Assembly (NCBI GenBank): GCA_016704465.1
Contig: JADJAD010000001.1
Span: forward strand, 62,001-126,000
Reading direction: 5' to 3'
From: Gemmatimonadota bacterium
Lineage (GTDB): Bacteria > Gemmatimonadota > Gemmatimonadetes > Gemmatimonadales > Gemmatimonadaceae
DNA length: 64,000 nt
Within the stretch, counting starts at the first letter, position 1. Every line of letters begins with the position of its first letter. Below, in pieces: positions 48,805 through 57,666 of the stretch. The notes beneath the pieces were generated by a model, which saw only the letters and a list, made by a program, of their open reading frames with translations, made no database searches and was not told the DNA's origin. Position numbers and translations under genes: made by a program.

Positions 48805-49926
48805 ATGCTTCGCATCGCCAGCATCACCCTTCGCGAAATCCGGCTGCCGCTCCGCGAGCCGTTCCAGATCTCCTCCGGCACCATGCAAGAGCGCCGGGTG
48901 GCGCTGCTGGAACTGCGCGACGCGAGCGGCGCGACGGCGTGGAGTGAATGTGTCGCCGACGCGACGCCTAACTACACGTCCGAGACGGTCGAGACCGCGT
49001 GGATGGCGATCGCGAAGTGGGTGGCCCCGCGCATCCTGGACACGCCATTCAGCGGCCCGGGCGAGGTGCACGCGGCGCTGGAGCGCGACTTCCGCGGGCA
49101 CAACATGGCCAAGGCGGCGGTCGAAATGGGCATGTGGGGGGTCGAGTCCGAGCGGCTGGAGATGCCGCTCGCCCGCCTCATCGGCGGCACGCGGGAGCAG
49201 GTCGATGTCGGCATCTCGCTCGGCATCCAGGACTCGCCCGAGGCGCTGGTGCAGAAGGCCGGCGCGGCGCTCGCCGAGGGCTATCGCAAGGTCAAGATCA
49301 AGATCAAGCCGGGCAAGGACGTGGCGTTCGTGCGGGCAGTGCGAGAAGCGTATCCCGATGCCCCGCTGATGGTCGACGCCAACAACGCCTTCACGCTGGA
49401 CGACACCAGCGCGCTGGAGGCGATGGACGACCTGGGGCTGATGATGTTCGAGCAGCCGCTCGACTGGGAGGACATCGTGCGGCACGCCGAGTTGCAGCGC
49501 CGCCTGAAGACCCCCATCTGCCTGGACGAGTCGATCACCTCGCTCGCCCGCGCGCAGGACATGGTCACCCTCGGCGCCGGTCGCATCATCAACATCAAGC
49601 CGGGACGGGTGGGCGGCTTCTCCGCGTCGATCGCCATCCACGATTTCTGCGCATCGCATGGCATTCCGGTCTGGTGCGGCGGCATGCTGGAGAGCGGCGT
49701 CGGGCGTGCCTACAACGTCGCCCTCGCCTCGCTCCCCAACTTCCAGAAGCCGGGCGACGTGAGCCCGAGCGCCCGGTACTGGACCCGCGACGTCGTCACC
49801 CCCGAGTGGACGATGACTCCCGACGGCCAGGTCAACGTCCCGCTCGACCGGCCGGGGATCGGGGTGACCGTGGACCTGGACCGCATCGACGACCTCACGG
49901 TCCGTCTGGAGCGCCTGGGTGCGTAG
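48805..49926 (+). CDS. Enolase-superfamily N-acylamino-acid racemase (MenC family)
   Basis: A 373-aa enzyme of the o-succinylbenzoate synthase/N-succinylamino-acid racemase group. Catalytic residues are visible: the KxK motif in KVKIKIKPGK (~165), metal ligands in LMVDANNAF (~191), FEQPLDW (~216) and CLDESI (~242), and the opposite Lys in NIKPGRVGG (~266). Many members do both OSBS and NSAR reactions, but no menaquinone gene is near, while a GNAT and an M20 hydrolase flank it, so the racemase role is favoured. Its stop overlaps the M20 start by 8 bp, indicating coupling. No Shine-Dalgarno sequence is seen at 48805. Confidence 0.88.
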   Translation: MLRIASITLREIRLPLREPFQISSGTMQERRVALLELRDASGATAWSECVADATPNYTSETVETAWMAIAKWVAPRILDTPFSGPGEVHAALERDFRGHNMAKAAVEMGMWGVESERLEMPLARLIGGTREQVDVGISLGIQDSPEALVQKAGAALAEGYRKVKIKIKPGKDVAFVRAVREAYPDAPLMVDANNAFTLDDTSALEAMDDLGLMMFEQPLDWEDIVRHAELQRRLKTPICLDESITSLARAQDMVTLGAGRIINIKPGRVGGFSASIAIHDFCASHGIPVWCGGMLESGVGRAYNVALASLPNFQKPGDVSPSARYWTRDVVTPEWTMTPDGQVNVPLDRPGIGVTVDLDRIDDLTVRLERLGA

Positions 49927-51166
49927 CGACCCACGCGCGACCCGCGTCACCCCCTCGAGCAGCATCCCGGTCCGCGTCGAGGCCCCGTCGGGGGCGCGCG
50001 ACCAGTTCGGCGATGAGGAGGTCGCCCAACTGCTCGCGCTGCGCCGCGAGCTGCATCGGCACCCCGAGCTGTCGTGGAAGGAGTACGCCACCAGCGACCG
50101 GCTGGCGGCGGTCGCCGAGTCGTTAGGCGGGGTGGTGGTGCGGGTGGCCAATACCGGGGTCGTGGCGCGGTTCCGCGGCGAGGACCCGACCGCTCCCGTG
50201 GTGGCGCTGCGTGGCGACATCGACGCGCTCCCGATCCAGGAGGCGACGGGCCTTGATTACGCGTCGGCGGTGCCCGGGGTGATGCACGCCTGCGGACACG
50301 ACGTGCACGCCACGTGGGCCATCGGTGCAGCCATGTCGCTCACGCGTCGCCCCGCCCGCGGCGACGTGCTCGTCGTCTTGCAGCCGGCGGAGGAGATCGG
50401 GGCCGGCGCCCCGGCCATCCTGGCCAGCGGGGCCCTGGACGGCGTGGCGGCCATCTTCGGCGCCCATGTCGACCGTCGCTTCGCCGTGGGCCAGGTCGTG
50501 GCCGAGGCGGGCCCGCTGGCCGCGTCGGCCGATGCCTTCACCATCACGTTGCACGGACGCGGGGCGCATGGGGCCCGTCCGCACGAAGCCGCCGACCCGA
50601 TCGTCGCCGCGGCCGCAGTCATCACGGCGCTCCAGACCATCGTCGCCCGCCGACTCGACCCCGCCGTGCCGGCCGTCTGCACGGTCGGCAGCATCCACGC
50701 GGGTGTGGCGTCCAACGTGATTCCCGAGCAGGCCGTGCTGACCGGCACGCTGCGGGCCATGGACGCGCACACGCGCCAGCGTCTCGTGGACGAGGTCAAG
50801 CGGCTCGCCGCTGCGGTCGCCGACGCCTACGGGGTACGGGCCGACGTGACCGTCGAGCACGGCACGCCCCCCATCGTCAACCCGGCGCCCCAGGCGGCAT
50901 GGGCCCGCACGGCCGCCGCGAACGTGCTCGGCGACGCTGCCATCGTCCCCTTCGGCATCACCAACATGGGGGGCGAGGACTTCGCCTTCTACATGGAGCG
51001 CATCCCGGGGTGCTTCCTGCGGATCGGGGCACGGGAAGCCGGCGGCGAGTCGGTCGCGGCCCATTCACCGCGCTTCCACGCCGCCGACGGCGCAATTCTG
51101 GTGGGCGCGGCGGTGCTCGCCGAGTGCGCGCGTGTTGCCAGCGCGGCGCTCGCCGAGCAGCGGTAG
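49919..51166 (+). CDS. M20-family amidohydrolase (N-acyl-L-amino-acid hydrolase)
   Basis: A 415-aa zinc amidohydrolase. The metal-binding signature is LRRELHRHPELSWKEYATSD, VVALRGDIDALPIQEATGLDYAS, MHACGHDVHATWAIGAA, QPAEEIGAGAPA and GGEDFAFYMERIPGCFLRIG. The dimerisation domain contains GAHGARPHEAADPIV. In racemase operons this enzyme removes the acyl group from the L-isomer, releasing the L-amino acid. Start GTG 49919 overlaps the racemase stop (GTGCGTAG). A weak hairpin (51176-51197) follows, before the convergent HAF lipoprotein gene. Confidence 0.9.
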   Translation: MRSDPRATRVTPSSSIPVRVEAPSGARDQFGDEEVAQLLALRRELHRHPELSWKEYATSDRLAAVAESLGGVVVRVANTGVVARFRGEDPTAPVVALRGDIDALPIQEATGLDYASAVPGVMHACGHDVHATWAIGAAMSLTRRPARGDVLVVLQPAEEIGAGAPAILASGALDGVAAIFGAHVDRRFAVGQVVAEAGPLAASADAFTITLHGRGAHGARPHEAADPIVAAAAVITALQTIVARRLDPAVPAVCTVGSIHAGVASNVIPEQAVLTGTLRAMDAHTRQRLVDEVKRLAAAVADAYGVRADVTVEHGTPPIVNPAPQAAWARTAAANVLGDAAIVPFGITNMGGEDFAFYMERIPGCFLRIGAREAGGESVAAHSPRFHAADGAILVGAAVLAECARVASAALAEQR

Positions 51167-51175
51167 GCGCTCCCC

Positions 51176-51197
51176 CGCCGGTGCCCGCCGACCGGCG
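51176..51197. terminator. Weak hairpin between M20 and HAF genes
   Basis: CGCCGGT pairs with ACCGGCG, loop GCCCGCCG. The right end is fused to an octamer copy CGTTAGGC (51196-51203). It is too short to be sure as a terminator. Confidence 0.35.
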
Positions 51198-51244
51198 TTA
51201 GGCACACCCCTCCGGGCGACTGGCGACCTCGGGGTGGGGCGCCC

Positions 51245-52318
51245 CTATGGCTTGCGCCAGACCACGGCGCGAGTCTCCTTGTTCGGGTAGATCACGAAGC
51301 CGACGATTTCACCGCGCCCGTTGACGGCGCGGGCCTCACCCTGTTCGATACGTTTGCTACCGGTCGGAAGGAGGCGCATGCGGCCGTTGCGCCAGAGGAA
51401 CGGCCGATAGTTGCCAGACGTTCCGTTGATGATCGGGATGGTCAAGCCGACGACCGATTCCCCATTGCTGATTCCCAGTGCCCAGCTCGCGTTCCCGTGC
51501 ACGGCGCCGAGGTCGACCGCAACGCCGTTGCGCCAAAGCGTGGCCCGCCAGTTCGAGTACAGCGTGCTTCGTCCCACGACGGTTCCGGCGTCGTTGAGGG
51601 CCACGGCTTCTGCGTGCGTGCTCTGGCCGAGTGGCGGCAGTGTGAGCGGACTACCGCCCGTCCAGACGAACGCGCCGAACTGCGTGCGCCCGGTACTGGC
51701 ACGGGATCCGACGACGACGCCTGAGTGGTTGATCGCCGTCGCGCTCGAATACCGGTAGCCGGTCGTGTCCAGCAGGGTCGTGGTTCCCGCGTTCAGGACA
51801 CAGGCGAAGTTGTAGATCGAGCGGGGAACGCGGCACGCGACGACAATCGTGCCGGCGTCATTGAGGTCGCGAGCGGCGACCAGTGTGGGGTAGGTCGTGC
51901 GCAGGTTCTGCACGGTTCCGCCGGTCCAGAGCACTTGGGTACCGTTCGAACCGAGGACATCGCCCGAACCACTAAGTGCCCTTGCGGAGCTGCCGGCCGT
52001 TGCGTTCCACAGGGGGAGCGGCGTGAGAGTCGTGCCATCGTGTACCCAGGCGCGGCTTATCGCGTTGGCGTCCCGGGATATCGTGCTCACGCCGATGATC
52101 TGGCCGGCGTCGTTGATGTCGACGGCGACGTTGTACGCCCCACCGAGATCGCCGAGGTCGGTCATCACGTAGTCGTCCCACACCAGCATCTGCGACTGCT
52201 CCCCATCCGCCAAGAGCGCGACCTGCGGCGCCACAACAGCCGCCGCCGGGTCACCGGCGCAGCCTGCCGCGAGCGCGGCGGCAAGCGTCAGGAACGCTGT
52301 TCCGTGCACGTTTCTCAT
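51245..52318 (-). CDS. HAF-repeat lipoprotein
   Basis: A 357-aa lipoprotein: lipobox LAAALAAGCAG, then a region of repeats typical of the HAF extracellular repeat family (YNVAVDINDAGQIIGVST, AVALNDAGTVVGRS, ARAVNGRGEIVGFV), each with an INDAGxIVG-like turn, likely forming a beta-propeller. No enzymatic residue is visible; role unknown. ATG 52318 has GGAGG 5 bp upstream. It is convergent with M20 and divergent from the plug/TonB-like gene (299 bp between). Confidence 0.8.
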   Translation of the reverse strand: MRNVHGTAFLTLAAALAAGCAGDPAAAVVAPQVALLADGEQSQMLVWDDYVMTDLGDLGGAYNVAVDINDAGQIIGVSTISRDANAISRAWVHDGTTLTPLPLWNATAGSSARALSGSGDVLGSNGTQVLWTGGTVQNLRTTYPTLVAARDLNDAGTIVVACRVPRSIYNFACVLNAGTTTLLDTTGYRYSSATAINHSGVVVGSRASTGRTQFGAFVWTGGSPLTLPPLGQSTHAEAVALNDAGTVVGRSTLYSNWRATLWRNGVAVDLGAVHGNASWALGISNGESVVGLTIPIINGTSGNYRPFLWRNGRMRLLPTGSKRIEQGEARAVNGRGEIVGFVIYPNKETRAVVWRKP

Positions 52319-52616
52319 CGTGTCCTCCCGCGTGTGGTGCGGCTCGGGCCGCACCCCCCACGATGTGGTGCACCGGGGGCGCGCGCCGTCGGGAAAGCAC
52401 GTCGATGGTCGCGACGAATCACCCACCCGGCGCAAGCGCCCCGCCGCCGATCCACCCGTCACGGCCCCTGGGACTGACCGCCCGCCCCGCGCGCGGGGGA
52501 CCCGAACCCGTGCATCGTGCGTTTCTCTCACCAGTGGGGTACGATTCGGTGGATCCTCTTCGTGTGGTCACCCCCCAGGATCCCAGCACCACCCGCCACC
52601 GGCGGGGGAGGCAGTC

Positions 52617-53783
52617 GTGACGCAAACATCGACAGGGCGGGCAACCGCGTACGGACGTTGGCCCGCCATTGCGGCCATGTGTGCCTGCCTAACGTCGATT
52701 CCCCTGTGGGCGCAGGAGAACGTGGTCGGCACCGGCGGGGTGAAGGGAACGGTGCGTGACTCGACTGGCCTCTCCGTGGAAGGGGCACAGATCTTCGTGA
52801 CCGGGTCCGAGTTGCGCGGGGAGAGCGGGGCGAATGGGGAGTTTCTCCTCGCCAACGCCAAGGCTGGGCCGCTCGTGATTCACGTGCGCCGGATCGGCTT
52901 CGCCCCGGACTCCACGCGGATCACCGTCCTCGCAGGGTCCAACGTCTCGGCAGACGTCACGCTGCGGCGACTGGCGGTGCAATTGAGCCCGGTCGTGGTG
53001 CTGGGGCGCAAGGAGCTGACCGGGCGCATGGCCGGCTTCTACCAGCGCATGTCGCGCGGACACGGGCATTTCCTTACGCGTGAGCAGGTGGAGCGGCGAA
53101 ACCCGGGCAACATGACCGACCTGTTCCGCATGGTTCCCGGCGTGCGCGTCGAGTCGCGGGGCTTCACGAACCAGGTGCGCTTTCGCGGTGGACGGTGCGC
53201 GCCGCTGACCTGGCTCGACGGCTCACCGCTGTACGCGGGCGAGTTCGACCTGGACTCCGTGGATCCGCGCAGCTTCGAGGGGATCGAGATCTACAGTGGC
53301 GCGGCAAGCGTCCCGGCCGAATTCCAGGGGAACCGGTCGCTCAGCAGCGCCTGCGGGACGATCGTGCTCTGGTCGCGGCAGGGTGAATTGCGCTCCAAGA
53401 AGCGCAAGAAGGGTGAGCCCTCGGCCGCCGCCGAAATCGCCCGCATGGTGGAGCAGCTCACGGTCTACACGTCGCAGCAGGTGGACCGAGAAGCGCGGGT
53501 GGACTCATCCCGGCTCGTGCATCCCGTCTATCCCGACTCCATGTACATGGCGATGGTGCCGGGTCGGGTGCTGGCCGAGTTCGTCGTGGACGCCAACGGC
53601 GACGTGAACCTGGACACGTTCAACGTCGTGGTGATGTCGCACCAGTTGTTCATCGATCCCGTGCGATTCGCGCTCAAGGACCAGAAGTTCATCCCTGCGT
53701 TACGAAAGGGGCAAGCGGTGCGGCAGGTGGTCCAGCTCCCCTTCAGCTTCGTCCCCGACTCGACCGTCTCGCGCCGCCGATAG
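52617..53783 (+). CDS. Carboxypeptidase-regulatory/TonB-plug/TonB-C fusion protein
   Basis: A 388-aa exported protein with signal peptide (AIAAMCACLTSIPLWAQ). Region ~40-115 is a carboxypeptidase-regulatory-like fold (GTVRDSTGLSVEGAQIFVTG). Region ~150-270 resembles a TonB-dependent receptor plug (NPGNMTDLFRMVPGVRV, IEIYSGAASVPAEFQG, ACGTIVLWSRQ). The last ~75 residues (GRVLAEFVVDANGDVNLDTF) resemble a TonB C-terminal domain. A plug without a barrel and joined to a TonB-C domain is unusual. GTG 52617 has GGAGG at 6 bp. No TonB/ExbB/ExbD gene is adjacent. The domain labels are by pattern. Confidence 0.75.
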   Translation: MTQTSTGRATAYGRWPAIAAMCACLTSIPLWAQENVVGTGGVKGTVRDSTGLSVEGAQIFVTGSELRGESGANGEFLLANAKAGPLVIHVRRIGFAPDSTRITVLAGSNVSADVTLRRLAVQLSPVVVLGRKELTGRMAGFYQRMSRGHGHFLTREQVERRNPGNMTDLFRMVPGVRVESRGFTNQVRFRGGRCAPLTWLDGSPLYAGEFDLDSVDPRSFEGIEIYSGAASVPAEFQGNRSLSSACGTIVLWSRQGELRSKKRKKGEPSAAAEIARMVEQLTVYTSQQVDREARVDSSRLVHPVYPDSMYMAMVPGRVLAEFVVDANGDVNLDTFNVVVMSHQLFIDPVRFALKDQKFIPALRKGQAVRQVVQLPFSFVPDSTVSRRR

Positions 53784-53816
53784 CCGGGCGGGGCGACCGA
53801 GGTACGGGCGGGCGCG

Positions 53817-54752
53817 TCATTCCTGTGCGGTGCGCGCCCTCACGCCGGCCTTCATCCAGTCCGGTACGTCGACGGCCATTCCCATGCTGTGGTAGCCCTT
53901 GTCGACGTAGACGGTCGTCCCCGTGATCCCGCTGGCGAGGGGCGAGGCCAGGAAGGTGGCGACGTTCGCGACCTCGACAGAGGTGAGCGCCTCGGGGATG
54001 GGCGTGTTGACCGCGTAGTACTCGACCAGCTTCTCGACGATACCGACCGCGCTGGCGGCGCGCGACGCGAAGGGGCCGGCCGAGATCGTGTTCACCCGAA
54101 CGCCCCACTTTCGCCCCGCCTCGTAGGCGACGGTTCGCGTGTCGCTTTCCAGCGCGGCCTTGGCCGACGACATGCCGCCGCCATATCCGTAGATCACGCG
54201 CTCGCTGGCCATGTAGGTCAGCGACTGGATCGAGCCGCCGGGACGAAAGTGCGGGCCGAATCGCTTGACCATGGAGATCAGCGAGTAGGCGCTGACGCTG
54301 ATCGCCGCGAGGTAGCCGGCGCGTGACGTGTCGAGCAGGTCCTTGCGTACCTCGGGGCCGTTCGCGAGCGAATGCACGAGGATATCGAGCGGCTGCTCGC
54401 CGAATTCGGCCACCATGCGCTGGACGAGTCCCTCGACCGAGAAATCGCCGATGTCCTTGTATCGCTTGCTCGTGCGCACATCGTCGGGGGCGTCGTCGAT
54501 CGTGTCGTAGGCGGCGTCGAGCGGGTAGATCCGCTCGAAGTCGAGCAGCGCACCGTCGGCCATGCGGCGGGAATCGTCGAACTTTCCGCGCTCCAGCTGC
54601 GTGCGGAAGATGTTGAGCGCCGGGGGCCAGGTGGCGACGCACACCGCCGCACCCGCCTCGGCGAGCGACTTGGCGATGGCGAAACCGAATCCGTTGTCGT
54701 CGGCAACGCCGGCCACGAGGGCGCGCTTGCCGCTGAGGTCGAGGGATAGCAT
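53817..54752 (-). CDS. fabI: Enoyl-[acyl-carrier-protein] reductase FabI
   Basis: Reduces trans-2-enoyl-ACP with NAD(P)H in each cycle of fatty-acid elongation. A 311-aa SDR-fold enzyme: nucleotide region ALVAGVADDNGFGFAIAKSLAEAGA, LVHSLANGPE, the catalytic Tyr-x6-Lys region YGYGGGMSSAKAALE, NTISAGPFASRAASA and the C-terminal ITGTTVYVDKGYHSMGM. The inserted segment after the first strands matches the plant/bacterial FabI, longer than the E. coli form. ATG 54752 is preceded by TATACC only 4 bp upstream with no ribosome-binding site, another possible leaderless start. A lone gene. Confidence 0.93.
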   Translation of the reverse strand: MLSLDLSGKRALVAGVADDNGFGFAIAKSLAEAGAAVCVATWPPALNIFRTQLERGKFDDSRRMADGALLDFERIYPLDAAYDTIDDAPDDVRTSKRYKDIGDFSVEGLVQRMVAEFGEQPLDILVHSLANGPEVRKDLLDTSRAGYLAAISVSAYSLISMVKRFGPHFRPGGSIQSLTYMASERVIYGYGGGMSSAKAALESDTRTVAYEAGRKWGVRVNTISAGPFASRAASAVGIVEKLVEYYAVNTPIPEALTSVEVANVATFLASPLASGITGTTVYVDKGYHSMGMAVDVPDWMKAGVRARTAQE

Positions 54753-54927
54753 GCAGGGTATATCGCCCGTCAGGCCGGGGGCTCGCAAGTCGGAGCGGCG
54801 GAATGAGGGCGCGCGGCTGGTCGAACGCCCCGCCGAGCCACCGCACGATTACCGACAGCACGGCGGCGCACTGCCCCCTTCTCCGGGGGGTGATGCCGAG
54901 CTAAGGTCAGGCAGCCCAACCCTCAAC

Positions 54928-56229
54928 ATGTCCGCATCCACGACCGCCGAAACGCCTGTCTTGTCGCTCACGGGGCTTTACGAGGCCCCTCCCTCGCTGG
55001 CTCCGACGACCGACGAGGACGCGGTGCAGTTCATCATTCTCGCGGCGCGCGCCTATGCGGCGGTCGACGAGGTGCCCGCTCGCACCGAGACGGGACTGGA
55101 GTACCTGGCCTGGCGCCTCGGCTTTTCGGCCGACTGTACGGCGACCGCCACGGCGATCTTCATCACGCTCGGCAAGGGCGAGCGGCGATGGACGGAGGTC
55201 ATCCGGGTGCGGGCCGCCGGACCGGACTACACCCGCGCGGTGGCGCTGCGGCGGGTGCTTGAACGCGTGGCGCGGCTCGAGATCACCCCCCGCGACGCCG
55301 CCGAACGGCTGGCGACGTTGCTGAGCTGGCGCCGCAAGCCCTCGATGCTGCTCGACATTCTCTCCAGCGCGCTCTTGAGCGCGTCAGCTGCCCTGCTCCT
55401 GCGGGCAGACAGCCTGGAGCTGCCCCTGGCCGCGGTCCTGGGGGCGCTGGTCGGGGCGGCCTTGCACCTGGTGGCGGGACGCGAGTCGCTCGTCCCCCTG
55501 TCGACGGTCACGCTCGCCGCCGTGGCGGCGGCCGCCGCCTTCGGCTTCGGCCGGCTCGGTGTGGGCGACATCCGCCCGGTACCGGTGCTGGTGGCATCCC
55601 TCGTCATCCTGCTCCCGGGATGGCGGCTGACGGTGTCGATGAGTGAACTCGCGCAGGGACACTGGACGTCGGGCTCGGGGCGCTTCCTCGCGGCGGTCAC
55701 CACGCTCTTGCTCCTGGTGGTTGGGGTGGTGGTCGGACAACAGATCGTCGCGGCCCCCGAGGGAGAACGGCTCGTCCTCGCGGCGGCGACCAACGTGCCG
55801 GGCTGGGTGCGCGTGCTATCGCCGCTCGTGGCCGGACTGGCGTTGGCCCACATGTTCAACGCGCGGCGCCGCGACGCCGGGTGGATCGTGATCATCTGCG
55901 TGATCACGTCGCTGGCGGCATACGGCGGCGGCGAGTGGCTGGGCACCAGTGCCGGCGCATTCGTGGGAGCGTTCACGGCGACCGCAGTCAGCGCGATCGT
56001 CGCGCGACGCTTGCGCCTCCCGTCGGCGGTGCTGCAGCAGCCGGCCACGGTGCTGCTCGTCCCGGGGATCATCGGCTTCCTGAGCTTCGGCTCACTCGTG
56101 GACCAGAACGTGAACCGTGCGATCCAGACGGGGTTCCAGATGCTGTTCGTCGCCCTGACGCTCTCCATCGGCGCGCTCCTGGCGCGAGTGGCGCTGCGCC
56201 CGGTACTGGCCGACGAGTTCGAGCGGTGA
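54928..56229 (+). CDS. ThrE-type threonine/serine exporter family membrane protein
   Basis: A 433-aa protein: an N-terminal soluble ThrE region (~1-155, DUF1212) and about ten transmembrane segments (for example LPLAAVLGALVGAALHLVAG, RFLAAVTTLLLLVVGVVVGQ, TVLLVPGIIGFLSFGSLV), the last part corresponding to DUF3815. Family members export threonine and serine, or dicarboxylates in some cases. The N-terminal domain lacks a clear hydrolase motif. ATG 54928 has no strong ribosome-binding site. The PLD gene starts at 56226 and overlaps the stop by four bases (GTGA), so the two are coupled. Confidence 0.85.
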   Translation: MSASTTAETPVLSLTGLYEAPPSLAPTTDEDAVQFIILAARAYAAVDEVPARTETGLEYLAWRLGFSADCTATATAIFITLGKGERRWTEVIRVRAAGPDYTRAVALRRVLERVARLEITPRDAAERLATLLSWRRKPSMLLDILSSALLSASAALLLRADSLELPLAAVLGALVGAALHLVAGRESLVPLSTVTLAAVAAAAAFGFGRLGVGDIRPVPVLVASLVILLPGWRLTVSMSELAQGHWTSGSGRFLAAVTTLLLLVVGVVVGQQIVAAPEGERLVLAAATNVPGWVRVLSPLVAGLALAHMFNARRRDAGWIVIICVITSLAAYGGGEWLGTSAGAFVGAFTATAVSAIVARRLRLPSAVLQQPATVLLVPGIIGFLSFGSLVDQNVNRAIQTGFQMLFVALTLSIGALLARVALRPVLADEFER

Positions 56230-57578
56230 GCGTGCCGCGGGACGAAGTTGCGGCTGACGGACAGGCGGCTGACGACGCAGCAGCTGACGACACGGCAGCT
56301 GACGACACGGCAGCTGACGACACGGCGGCTGACGACACGACAATCGACGACGCAGCAATCGACGACGCAGCGATGCAACGGCTGCCTGAGGGAGAGGACG
56401 TCGAGGCCGCGATGACCGACCTGCGTGTGTTCGACCGCAGCCTCATCGCGCCACCACGGGGCCCCGTACAGGCGACCGCCCAGCGCACGCGCTCCTTCGC
56501 GCGCGGACTCTGGCGCATCGCCGCGGCCGATGTGTCCAGCGGCAATCGAGTGCAGCTGCTGCGCGACGGCCCCGCGACCTTCGACGCCATGTCTGCCCTC
56601 ATCGCCGAGGCGCGCGAACGCATCGTCTTCGAGGGTTACATCTTTCGCGACGATGAGGTCGGGGAGCGCTTTCGCGCGTCGCTCATCGAGGCGGCGAAGC
56701 GCGGGGTGCACGTGCGCCTGCTGGTGGACTGGGTGGGGCGCATGGGGACCCCGAACCGCTTCTTCCGCCCGATGTCGAACGCCGGGGTCGAGGTCTGCCT
56801 GTACTCGCCCCCGGGGCTTCGCCGCTGGCTGGGACTCCTGCCGCGCGACCATCGCAAGCTCGTGGTGGCCGACGGGGCGGAGGGGGTGACGGGGGGGATC
56901 GGGATCGGCAAGGAATGGAAGCACGGCGTGCTGCGGCGGCGCCGGTCGCCATGGCGCGACACCGCGGTGCGCATCGCCGGTCCGGCCGCGGTCGACCTCG
57001 CGGACTCCTTCGACCGGATGTGGACCCGCGCCCGCGAGGGTCGTCCGAAGCGGACCCGCCTGATCCGCCAGCCGAGCGCCTCGCACCTCGACCCGCTCAT
57101 CGATCCCCCGTCGCTCGTCGGGATCATCGAGGGCGAGCCGGGGCGCATGCGCGTGGCGCGCGCGCTGCAGATGCAGGCGTTGGGCGCGGAGCGGACGATC
57201 TGGATCGCCAGCGCCTACTTCGCGCCATCGCTCGGCCTGGTGGAGGCGCTCGCCGGGGCGGCGCGCGACGGCGTGGACGTGCGTGTCCTGGTCCCCTCAC
57301 GATTCGACCACCCGTGGCTGCGCACGATCATCACCCCGTTCTACCAGCGCATGCTCCGCAATGGGGTGCGCATCTGGGAGTGGCGCGGCGAGATGATGCA
57401 CGCCAAGACCAACGTGGTCGATGGTCGGTGGGTGCGGGTCGGCTCCACCGACTTCAACCTCCTCGGGGTCGCGATCAACTTCGAGCTCGACGCAGTCATC
57501 GAGGATGCCAAGATCGGCGCGCAAGCGGAGGAAATGTTTCTCGAGGACCTGACGCGGTCGCGGGAGTTGCTGCGATAG
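56226..57578 (+). CDS. Cardiolipin-synthase-like phospholipase D with acidic repeat N-terminus
   Basis: A 450-aa PLD-superfamily protein. Two HKD motifs are present: HRKLVVADG (~208) and HAKTNVVDG (~392), with the core RVQLLRDGPATFDAMSALIAEARERIVFEGYIF in domain 1. Such enzymes join two phosphatidylglycerol molecules to cardiolipin, but others are phosphatidyltransferases, so the exact product is inferred. The first ~50 residues are an acidic pentapeptide repeat (AADDT/IDDAA) encoded by a 15-bp tandem repeat; no TM segment is predicted. GTG 56226 overlaps the ThrE stop. A hairpin terminator follows. Confidence 0.82.
   Translation: MSVPRDEVAADGQAADDAAADDTAADDTAADDTAADDTTIDDAAIDDAAMQRLPEGEDVEAAMTDLRVFDRSLIAPPRGPVQATAQRTRSFARGLWRIAAADVSSGNRVQLLRDGPATFDAMSALIAEARERIVFEGYIFRDDEVGERFRASLIEAAKRGVHVRLLVDWVGRMGTPNRFFRPMSNAGVEVCLYSPPGLRRWLGLLPRDHRKLVVADGAEGVTGGIGIGKEWKHGVLRRRRSPWRDTAVRIAGPAAVDLADSFDRMWTRAREGRPKRTRLIRQPSASHLDPLIDPPSLVGIIEGEPGRMRVARALQMQALGAERTIWIASAYFAPSLGLVEALAGAARDGVDVRVLVPSRFDHPWLRTIITPFYQRMLRNGVRIWEWRGEMMHAKTNVVDGRWVRVGSTDFNLLGVAINFELDAVIEDAKIGAQAEEMFLEDLTRSRELLR
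56256..56375. repeat. 15-bp tandem repeat, eight units, in PLD gene
   Basis: Units of GACGACRCRGCRGCT-type follow eight times. They encode an Asp-Asp-rich pentapeptide repeat at the N-terminus. The array is in frame. Confidence 0.9.
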
Positions 57579-57613
57579 GACGCACGCTGGCGATTGCGCC
57601 GGCGTGCGGACGC

Positions 57614-57647
57614 GACGAGCCGGCGAGTGTGCGCTCGCCGGCTCGTC
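57614..57647. terminator. 14-bp hairpin terminator between PLD and barrel genes
   Basis: GACGAGCCGGCGAG pairs with CTCGCCGGCTCGTC around TGTGCG. It is between a plus gene ending at 57578 and a minus gene ending at 57667, so it can act on both. Confidence 0.75.
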
Positions 57648-57666
57648 GACGTTGAGGCGCGACGGC

